Part shown: piece by piece, positions 57,996-64,000 of the stretch | Layout of the letters: each line of letters begins with the position of its first letter | How positions within the stretch are numbered: position 1 is the stretch's first letter | From: JACVRW01 sp034664085 | GTDB lineage: Bacteria > Actinomycetota > Thermoleophilia > Solirubrobacterales > Thermoleophilaceae | DNA length: 64,000 nucleotides | Assembly: GCA_034664085.1 (NCBI GenBank) | Contig: JAXDII010000008.1 | Span: forward strand, 25,758 to 89,757 | Reading direction: 5' to 3' | Notes under the pieces: model-generated | What the model was told of the DNA's origin: nothing | What the model saw: only the letters and a program-made list of their open reading frames with translations | Database searches by the model: none | Program-made: the position numbers and the translations under genes

Positions 57996-59209
57996 GAGCT
58001 GCCCCGGCGCGCCGACCACTGCACCACCGGCAGCTGCGCCCGCCACGCCGTGAAGCGGCCGACCGGGTCCGCGTGCTCCAGCCCGATGCGCATCAGCTGC
58101 CCGCCGTGGGCGGCGCGCGCCTCCAGCAGGCGCGCCTCGCCCTCGAGCGTGACGGCGTTGGCGACGATCCGCCCGCCCGGCCGCAGCGCCGACCAGCAGC
58201 GCTCGAGCAGGTCCGGCGCGGTGACGCCGCCGCCGACGAAGACCGCGTCCGGCGCGTCGAGGCCGTCGAGCGCCTCGGGCGCCTGCCCCTGGACCACCTC
58301 CAGCCGCGGCACGCCGAGCCGGAGGGCGTTGGCGGCGACGCGCTCGGCGCGGTCGGCGCGGGCCTCGATCGCGATCGCACGCGCGGTCTCCTCGGCGCGC
58401 AGCCACTCGATCCCGATCGAGCCGCTGCCGGCGCCGACGTCCCACAGCAGCTGCCGGGGCGCAGGGGCGAGCGCAGCGAGCGCGATCGCCCGGACGCCGC
58501 GCTTGGTGAGCTGCCCGTCGCTCTCGTAGGCGTCGTCGGGCAGGCCGGGCGTGATCGGCAGCAGCGGGGCGTCGGGAGCGTCGCCGCAGTCGAGCGCGAC
58601 GGCGTGCAGCGGATCGGCGCCCCGCTCGCCCCACGCGTCCGGCGTCGTCTCGTGGATGCGCTCGTCCGCTCCCCCCAGCTGCTCCAGCACCACCATCCGG
58701 CTGCCGCCGAAGCCGCGCTCGCTTGCGACGCGCGCCACCGCGGCGGCGCCCCCGGCGCCGGCCACGTAGGCGACGACGCGGCGCCCGGGCTGGAGCAGGC
58801 GGCCCGCCACCTCGGCGGGCTGGCGGACGGCGCTCACGAGCGACACCTCGGTGGCCGGCCAGCCGAGCCTGGCGCAGGCGAGCGCGAACGCGGATGGATG
58901 CGGGTACACCCGCAGCCGGCCCGGCTCCAGCCTGCGGGCGAGCGTGGCTCCGATGCCGTGGAGCATCGGGTCGCCGCTCGCCAGCACGGCGGTGGAGCGC
59001 GCCTGGCCGTCGACGAGCTCGTCCACCAGCGGGTCGATCGGCGAGGGCCACGCCCGCCGCTCGGCCTCCGTCTCCTCGAGCAGGGCGAGCTGGCGCTTGG
59101 AGCCGACGATCAGCTCGGCCGAGCGCAGTGCCGCGCGCGCGGGCTCGCCGAGGCCGGCCCAGCCGTCGGCGCCGATGCCCACCACCGCCAGCGGCCGGTC
59201 GGGCGTCAC
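57992..59209 (-). CDS. cobL: Precorrin-6Y C5,15-methyltransferase (decarboxylating) CobL
   Basis: The product is 405 aa. The N-terminal CbiE-type domain (VVGIGADGWAGLGEPARAAL; VGSKRQLALL; LASGDPMLHGIGATLARRL) is fused to a C-terminal CbiT methyltransferase (LLWDVGAGSGSIGIEWLR; VFVGGGVTAPDLLERCW). It methylates C5 and C15 and decarboxylates. GTG start overlaps the cobU-cobC fusion stop. Confidence 0.95.
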   Translation of the reverse strand: MTPDRPLAVVGIGADGWAGLGEPARAALRSAELIVGSKRQLALLEETEAERRAWPSPIDPLVDELVDGQARSTAVLASGDPMLHGIGATLARRLEPGRLRVYPHPSAFALACARLGWPATEVSLVSAVRQPAEVAGRLLQPGRRVVAYVAGAGGAAAVARVASERGFGGSRMVVLEQLGGADERIHETTPDAWGERGADPLHAVALDCGDAPDAPLLPITPGLPDDAYESDGQLTKRGVRAIALAALAPAPRQLLWDVGAGSGSIGIEWLRAEETARAIAIEARADRAERVAANALRLGVPRLEVVQGQAPEALDGLDAPDAVFVGGGVTAPDLLERCWSALRPGGRIVANAVTLEGEARLLEARAAHGGQLMRIGLEHADPVGRFTAWRAQLPVVQWSARRGSS

Positions 59210-60780
59210 GGGGCGGTCGCCTCCGCGAGCGCGCGGGCGACGCGCTCGTTCTCGGCGGCGCCGCGCGCGGTTATGCGCAGGTGGCCGGGGCCGAGCCCGG
59301 GGAAGGAGGCCGCCGGTCGCACGGCGATGCCGCGTTGGCGCAGCGCCGCGGCGGTCGCGGGGCCGTCGGCCACCTCGACCAGGCAGAAGTTCGCCGCGCC
59401 GGGCCAGGTCCGCACTCCGGCCAGGCCGGCGAGCCGCTCGGCCAGGTCGGACCGCTCGGCGTCGGCGCGCTCGGCGGCGGCGGCCAGCGCTTCGGGGCGC
59501 TCCGCGGTCGCGGCGAGCGCGGCCAGCGCCAGCGTGTTGACCGCCCAGGGCGGCCGCACCGCCCGCAGCCGGTCCGCCAGGGCGGGGGCCGCGACCGCAT
59601 AGCCGGCCCGCAATCCGGGCACGCCCATCGACTTGGTCAGGCTGCGCACCACGATCACGTCGTCGAGGCGCTCGCGCACGAGAGAGGCCGGCTCGCCGGG
59701 GACGAGGTCCATGAACGCCTCGTCGACGACCACCACGCGGCCGGGCCGGCGCACGGCCAGCAGTGCCGCGGCGGGATCGAGCGTCCCGCTCGGCGAAGCG
59801 GGGTTGCCGACCACGACGAGGTCCGCTTCGTGCGGGATCGCCGCCGGGTCCAGCGCGAAGTCGCGCTCCGGGTCGCGCAGCACGCGCACGACCGGGACGC
59901 CGTGGGCGCGCAGCGCGGCCTCGGACTCGGTGAAGGCGGGGTGCACGCAGCAAGCAAGGGCCGGGCGCAGCGCGGCGGGCAGCAGCCAGAGCGCCTCGGC
60001 GGCGCCGTTGGCGGGGACCACCTCGTCCGGGTCGCGGCCGTGGAGGGCGGCGAGCGCCCGGGCCGCCGTTGCCTCGTCGGGGTACCGGCCCGCGTCCGCG
60101 TCGAGCGCCGTGTGCAGGGCGTCGCGCAGCCAGTCCGGCGGGCCGCCGGCCATCACGTTGACCGCGTGATCCGCGAGCCCGGGGGAGAGCTCGGCGTCCC
60201 CGTGCCGGCGCAGGCTGTCCGGCGCGGGCGGGGTGCCGCCTGCGAGCGCCAGCGGCCGCCCGGCGATCACGAGCTCCACGCGCTCGGCAACCTCCGCCAG
60301 CCTCTCCTTCGCGTCGCCGAGCATGTCGAGCCACGCGCGCGAGGCGGAGTCGGGCGGCAGGACCCCCTGGCCAGCCTCCTCGGCCACCACGATCACCGGG
60401 TCCGGACCCGCGGCCGCCCGCACGAGCGCCTCCACGTCCGCCATCACGGATGCCCGGACCTCCGCGAACGCCTGCTCGCCCGCGCCGTCGAAGGCGCCGG
60501 CGCGGTGGAGCGCGGTGGCGATCCAGGGGCCGAGCCCGTCGAGCAGCACGCATTCGCCGGCGCCGGCCGTGACCGCCTCCGCGAGCGCCGCCCCGGCCTC
60601 CACCGTCGTCCAGCCGGACGGCCGGCGCTCGGCGTGGCGGCGGATGCGCTCGGCCATCGAAGGATCCGAGCCGTCCGCCGTCGCGACGTAGCGGACCGGC
60701 AGCCCGCTCGCCAGCGCGAGGGTCTCGGCGCGGCGGCTCTTGCCGGAGCGCGTCCCCCCGGTCACGAGCGTGAGGCTCAT
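59206..60780 (-). CDS. Fused adenosylcobinamide kinase/guanylyltransferase and threonine-phosphate decarboxylase-like protein (CobU-CobC)
   Basis: The product is 524 aa. Residues 1-~175 are CobU/CobP: P-loop VTGGTRSGKSRRAE, guanylylated His candidate H49 in RIRRHAERRP, LLDGLGPWIATAL and VAEEAGQGVLP. Residues ~185-520 are a PLP aminotransferase of CobC/CobD type: PANGAAEALWLLPAAL, VVGNPASPSGTLDP, VVVDEAFMDLVPGE, and K383 in VRSLTKSMGVPGLRAGY. One chain thus makes the aminopropanol phosphate arm and activates cobinamide. I do not know this as a common fusion. ATGA overlap with cobB. Confidence 0.9.
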   Translation of the reverse strand: MSLTLVTGGTRSGKSRRAETLALASGLPVRYVATADGSDPSMAERIRRHAERRPSGWTTVEAGAALAEAVTAGAGECVLLDGLGPWIATALHRAGAFDGAGEQAFAEVRASVMADVEALVRAAAGPDPVIVVAEEAGQGVLPPDSASRAWLDMLGDAKERLAEVAERVELVIAGRPLALAGGTPPAPDSLRRHGDAELSPGLADHAVNVMAGGPPDWLRDALHTALDADAGRYPDEATAARALAALHGRDPDEVVPANGAAEALWLLPAALRPALACCVHPAFTESEAALRAHGVPVVRVLRDPERDFALDPAAIPHEADLVVVGNPASPSGTLDPAAALLAVRRPGRVVVVDEAFMDLVPGEPASLVRERLDDVIVVRSLTKSMGVPGLRAGYAVAAPALADRLRAVRPPWAVNTLALAALAATAERPEALAAAAERADAERSDLAERLAGLAGVRTWPGAANFCLVEVADGPATAAALRQRGIAVRPAASFPGLGPGHLRITARGAAENERVARALAEATAP

Positions 60781-62138
60781 GCCGCGGCCGGCTGGGCCGT
60801 GCGTGCGGCGTGCGCCAGGCGCAGCGCCAGGTGCGGGTGCGCGGCCCAGTTCACGTGGAGGTAGCTGGCCTGCAGCGCGCCGGCGGCGAAGCCCTCGCTG
60901 CGCTCGGTGTTGCGCGCGGCGAGGCGCCAGGCCGGCCGCTCGTCCGCGTCCGCCTCGACCTGCGAGTAGTGGAACTCGTGCCCGCGCACGCGCTCCCCGG
61001 CGTCGAGCCACGGCGTGGCGGACTCCGCGGTCGCCTCGCGGTAGCCGAGCGTCAGGCGCCGGGTCATCGAGGCCGTGGCGGGGATGGCGCCGCACATCTC
61101 GTGCCCGTCGAGCTTGCGGCAGAGGTAGAGCAGGCCGCCGCACTCGGCGAGCACGGGGCGCCCGCTCGCCGCGAAGGCGGCCACCGCCCGGCGTAGCCGT
61201 TCATTCGCCTCGAGCTCGGCGCCGAACACCTCCGGGAACCCGCCGGCCAGCACCAGCGCGCCGGCCTGCGGCGGAAGGGACTCGTCGCGGAGCGGGTCGA
61301 AGGGCGCCAGCTCGGCGCCGGCGGCGGCGAGCAGCTCGAGGTTCTCCTCGTAGTGGAAGGAGAAGGCCGGACCACGGGCGATCGCGATGCGCGCGCCGTC
61401 CGCCGGGGCCTCGGCGGGGTCGGGGCTCCAGGCTGGGCCCGGCTGGGCCGGCGCGGCATGCGCGAGGCGCAGCACGGCATCGAGGTCCACATAGCGGTTG
61501 ACGGAGTCGGCCAGCGCCGCCAGCGCCGCGCGCGTCCGCGTCTCGCGCTCCTGGGCGGGGACCAGGCCGAGGTGGCGCTCGGGCGTGCTGACTCGCTCGT
61601 CGCGGCGCAGCGCCCCGACGACCGGGATGCCGAGCGGCTCCACGGCCTCGCGCAGGAGCAGCTCGTGGGTGTCCGAGCCGACGCGGTTGAAGACCACGCC
61701 GGCGACCTCGATGTCGGGGTCGAACGTGCGGTAGCCGTGCACGATCGCCGCAGCCGAGCGCGCCATCGACTCGGCGTCCACCACTAGCAGCACCGGGGCG
61801 CGCAGCAGCTTGGCCACGTGGCCGGTGGAGGCCAGCTCCCCGCGTCCCGAGGCGCCGTCGAACAAGCCCATCACGCCCTCGATCACCGCGATGTCCGCGC
61901 CCTGGGCGCCGTGGCGCACGAGCGGCGCGATCAGCTCTGGCCCGCTCAGGAAGGCGTCGAGGTTGCGTCCAGGGCGGCCGGAGGCGGCGGCGTGGTAGCT
62001 CGGGTCGATGTAGTCCGGGCCGACCTTGAAGCCCTGCACGCGCAGCCCGCGCTCGAGCAGCGCACCGATCAGCCCGCTGGCGACGCTGGTCTTGCCCGCT
62101 CCCGAGCTGGTGCCGGCCACGACGATGCGCGGGATCAC
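60777..62138 (-). CDS. cobB: Hydrogenobyrinic acid a,c-diamide synthase CobB
   Basis: The product is 453 aa. N-terminal ATP-binding VVAGTSSGAGKTSVASGLIGALLERG, KVGPDYIDPSYH, VIEGVMGLFDG; C-terminal class I glutaminase with the Cys in VLAECGGLLYLCRKL and a late His in RGHEFHYSQ. It amidates the a and c side chains. Length agrees with CobB and excludes CobQ. GTG start. Confidence 0.94.
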   Translation of the reverse strand: MIPRIVVAGTSSGAGKTSVASGLIGALLERGLRVQGFKVGPDYIDPSYHAAASGRPGRNLDAFLSGPELIAPLVRHGAQGADIAVIEGVMGLFDGASGRGELASTGHVAKLLRAPVLLVVDAESMARSAAAIVHGYRTFDPDIEVAGVVFNRVGSDTHELLLREAVEPLGIPVVGALRRDERVSTPERHLGLVPAQERETRTRAALAALADSVNRYVDLDAVLRLAHAAPAQPGPAWSPDPAEAPADGARIAIARGPAFSFHYEENLELLAAAGAELAPFDPLRDESLPPQAGALVLAGGFPEVFGAELEANERLRRAVAAFAASGRPVLAECGGLLYLCRKLDGHEMCGAIPATASMTRRLTLGYREATAESATPWLDAGERVRGHEFHYSQVEADADERPAWRLAARNTERSEGFAAGALQASYLHVNWAAHPHLALRLAHAARTAQPAAA

Positions 62139-63094
62139 GCGAGCGCCACCTCCGCCGCGGCCAGCGGCTCGGTCACCGGCAGCGCCGCGACGGCGCGCTC
62201 GGTCAGGCGCCGCCCGCCCGCCGCGGGCGCTGCGACGGCCCAGCGCAGGGCGGGCACCGGGGCGGCGTCGTGCTCGCCGGTGCGCGGGTCGCAGCCGTGG
62301 TCGGGGCAGACGCTCAGCGTTCCCCCGGCCGCGCGCAGGCACGCCGCGAGCGGGGCGACCAGCTCCCGGTCGGCGCGCTCGATCGCGGCGACCTTGCCGC
62401 CGGCGTCGCGCTCGTGCGCGGCTTCGTCGGGGGAGCCCACGTGCACGACGACGCGCTCGGCGCCGTCCTCGACCGCATCGACCGCCGCGCGCAGCTTGGC
62501 GGCGAGGTCGGTGTCGGGCTTCCCCGTGGCCCCGGGCGGGACGACCACCCGGGCGCCCATCAGGCGGCCTACCCCCGCCGCCGCTCCCGCGGCCGCGACG
62601 ACGGTGGTGGACTCGCTCAGAAGGCGCGGGGGCAGCGCGCCCTCGGGCCACGCCCGCAGGCCGGCGCCGAGGGCGGGGAGGGGCGGCGCGCCGCAGACGA
62701 GCAGGCGGTGCCCCGACAGGCGCAAAACGCGGTGCTCGTGCAGCCGCTCGCGCAGGGACCGGGCGGCCGCCGCGGCGCCCGCCTCCTGCGCGCGCCGGCC
62801 GTCGGGCCCGAGCGCGTCGACGCGCCACGCGCGCTCTCCGGGCGCCAGCGCGACGCCGTGTGCGGCGGCCTCCAGCGCGCCGCGGTCGACCGGCGCGCTG
62901 GGCGGCCAGCCGAGCAGCGTCGGGATGCCGCTCTCCGATCCCGGCGGCAGGCCCTCGGGCACGGTGCGCAGGCGCGCGAGCGTGCCCGCGCGCGCGAGGC
63001 GGTCGAGCACGGGCGTGCGCGCTCGCTCGAGGCTGGTCGGGCCGCTTCCGAGCGGCTCGCTCGCACCGTCGAGGATCACGAGGACGTCTACCAC
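62135..63094 (-). CDS. apgM-like (cofactor-independent phosphoglycerate mutase) phosphatase-superfamily protein in the cob operon
   Basis: The product is 319 aa. It has the alkaline phosphatase-superfamily order of archaeal-type iPGM: LVILDGASEPLG with the first Asp, RARTPVLDRLARAGTLARL, the nucleophile region PGSESGIPTLLGWPP, GALEAAAHGVALAPGE, HVGSPDEAAHERDAGGKVAAIERAD, and VCPDHGCDPRTGEHDAAPVP. Embedded between cobB and cobO with overlaps on both sides, it is unlikely to be glycolytic; a phosphatase or phosphomutase acting on a nucleotide-loop intermediate such as alpha-ribazole phosphate is a reasonable inference. Confidence 0.75.
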   Translation of the reverse strand: MVDVLVILDGASEPLGSGPTSLERARTPVLDRLARAGTLARLRTVPEGLPPGSESGIPTLLGWPPSAPVDRGALEAAAHGVALAPGERAWRVDALGPDGRRAQEAGAAAAARSLRERLHEHRVLRLSGHRLLVCGAPPLPALGAGLRAWPEGALPPRLLSESTTVVAAAGAAAGVGRLMGARVVVPPGATGKPDTDLAAKLRAAVDAVEDGAERVVVHVGSPDEAAHERDAGGKVAAIERADRELVAPLAACLRAAGGTLSVCPDHGCDPRTGEHDAAPVPALRWAVAAPAAGGRRLTERAVAALPVTEPLAAAEVALA

Positions 63095-63720
63095 TCGATG
63101 CCCTGCTGAGCGCGGATCCCCTCGTCCATCGGGTGCTTGACCTTGACCACCTCCGAGACGAGGTCGGCGGCGGCCACGAGCTCGTCGGCGGCGTCGCGGC
63201 CGGTGATGACTATGTGCTGGAAGCCCGGCCGGTTGCGCAGCGTCTCGACCACGTCCTCGACGTCGATCCAGCCCCAGGTGATCGGGTAGGTCATCTCGTC
63301 CAGCAGCAGGAACTCGTAGCGCTCCTCCGCGATCGCGCGCTTGACCTCCGCCCAGCCCTCGCGCGCGAGGTCGGCGGACTCCTCCAGGTCGCGCGACAGC
63401 CAGGTCCAGCCGTCGCCCATCTTCTCCCAGTCGATCCCGCCGAGCGCGCGCGCCGCCTTCTCCTCGCCGACCTTCCACTTTCCCGACTTCACGAACTGGA
63501 AGACGCCGCAGCGGTAGTCGCGCGCCCAGGAGCGCATCAGCATCCCGAACGCCGAGCTGCTCTTGCCCTTCCCGTGGCCGGTGAGGACGATCACGAGCGG
63601 CCGGTCGCGCCGCTTGCGGCGCTTCGGCTCGGCGCTGCCGCGGTCGCCGGGGCGGTGCGGCACGTCGACGTCGTCGCTCGAGTGCCGGATGTGCGGCGCC
63701 TCGGTGGGTGGCTCCTTCAT
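63088..63720 (-). CDS. cobO: Corrinoid adenosyltransferase CobO/BtuR
   Basis: The product is 210 aa. After a charged N-terminal extension (~40 residues), LVIVLTGHGKGKSSSAFGMLMR is the P-loop, followed by VFQFVKSGKWKVGEE, LLLDEMTYPITWGWID and HIVITGRDA. It attaches the adenosyl group to the corrin cobalt. ATG start overlaps the upstream VWA gene stop. Confidence 0.95.
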   Translation of the reverse strand: MKEPPTEAPHIRHSSDDVDVPHRPGDRGSAEPKRRKRRDRPLVIVLTGHGKGKSSSAFGMLMRSWARDYRCGVFQFVKSGKWKVGEEKAARALGGIDWEKMGDGWTWLSRDLEESADLAREGWAEVKRAIAEERYEFLLLDEMTYPITWGWIDVEDVVETLRNRPGFQHIVITGRDAADELVAAADLVSEVVKVKHPMDEGIRAQQGIEW

Positions 63721-64000
63721 GCTGCCCTCCTCTGGATCGGTGGCGCCGGGGCGAGCGAGTGGACGTGTGCGCCCGCCGCCGCGGCCAGGTCTCCGGCGAG
63801 GCCGACTCGCACCGGCCCCTCCTCGGTGTCGACGACGTGCACGGCGGTCGCGGCGCGGCCGAGCCGGGCCGCGGCGGCGCGGATCGTTCCGGCGCTGTCC
63901 GCCACGCGGCCGTCGGTCAGCACCACCGCGATGGCACGGCGGCGCGGCTCGCGGATCGCCTCGCGGCGGATCACGCGCTCCGCCGCCGCAAGGCCGGCGG
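63717..64000 (-). CDS. C-terminal VWA part of a Mg/Co-chelatase-type protein (partial)
   Basis: The last ~94 codons are present, and the frame stays open to the window edge, so the start lies outside. RRRAIAVVLTDGRVADSAGTIRAAAARLG with TEEGPVRVGLAGDLAAAAGAHVHSL is the end of a von Willebrand A domain as in ChlD/BchD-like proteins. In actinobacteria a ChlI-ChlD fusion accompanies CobN as the cobalt chelatase partner, which fits this position. The ATPase half cannot be seen. Confidence 0.7.
   Translation of the reverse strand, partial: AGLAAAERVIRREAIREPRRRAIAVVLTDGRVADSAGTIRAAAARLGRAATAVHVVDTEEGPVRVGLAGDLAAAAGAHVHSLAPAPPIQRRAA

Noticed and set aside
1..64000. CRISPR arrays, tRNA/rRNA genes, insertion sequences, prophage or conjugative genes
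   Set aside because: Reading both strands showed no repeat-spacer pattern, no transposase- or integrase-like protein and no structural RNA apart from the riboswitch. Short tRNA genes cannot be fully excluded without a dedicated search.

Overview
The window is a gene-dense, very GC-rich stretch with frequent GTG/TTG starts, start/stop overlaps (ATGA, GTGA, TGATG) and near-leaderless promoters. This fits a high-GC actinobacterium. The gene mix (purine/ureide degradation, many Mo-hydroxylases, aerobic cobalamin synthesis, a receiver-reductase fusion) would suit a soil lineage such as Thermoleophilia/Solirubrobacterales, but that placement is inference only. I see no rRNA, tRNA, CRISPR array, insertion sequence or phage gene. 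No gene-free stretch exceeds 300 bases; the longest (6693-6957) holds a strong terminator hairpin, a doubtful small ORF and operator palindromes.

Layout. (1) 1-6.7 kb, miscellaneous: the end of an NTF2-like protein, a response-regulator/thioredoxin-reductase-like fusion, a secreted barrel protein, a NarL-type two-component pair and a secreted alpha/beta hydrolase. (2) 6.9-50.1 kb, a large purine and ureide catabolism island. It has two BMP-type nucleoside/purine ABC importers (9.4-15.2 and 25.7-30.5 kb), adenosine deaminase-like and guanine/8-oxoguanine deaminase-like hydrolases, and two complete three-subunit molybdenum hydroxylases of xanthine dehydrogenase type (16.3-20.0 and 33.3-37.1 kb). 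It also has two unrelated urate oxidases (membrane PuuD with cytochrome c, and FAD-dependent HpxO), 5-hydroxyisourate hydrolase, PuuE-type allantoinase, a ureidoglycine-glyoxylate type aminotransferase, a fused HyuA-HyuB hydantoinase/oxoprolinase, a stand-alone allophanate-hydrolase C-terminal domain protein and a full urease operon (ureAB-C-G-D-E-F). Regulators are an IclR, two paralogous LysRs and a GntR/HutC. (3) 50.1-52.0 kb, small conserved hypothetical proteins. (4) 52-64 kb, a cobalamin riboswitch followed by cbtB-cbtA and the aerobic corrin genes cobG-H-IJ on the plus strand, with cobK-M-L-UC-B-(apgM-like phosphatase)-O and the end of a chelatase-type VWA protein on the minus strand.

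How it works together: purine nucleosides are imported, deaminated, oxidised to urate and hydroxyisourate, opened to allantoin and further ureides, and the nitrogen is released by urease. The most interesting non-coding signal is a shared element, TG-N-CT-N-N-CAG, flanked by TTGAC-type -35 boxes. It sits inside six separate promoters of the island (11.55, 15.27, 22.30, 25.60, 31.93 and 40.15 kb) and ties them into what looks like one local regulon, most simply controlled by the GntR encoded next to the sixth site. A second palindrome, TTTCCGC-N3-GCGGAAA, links the IclR gene and the aminotransferase gene. OHCU decarboxylase, allantoicase and allantoate amidohydrolase are not recognisable, which makes the M28-type hydrolase, HyuA-HyuB and the allophanate-hydrolase-like protein candidates for unassigned ureide steps.
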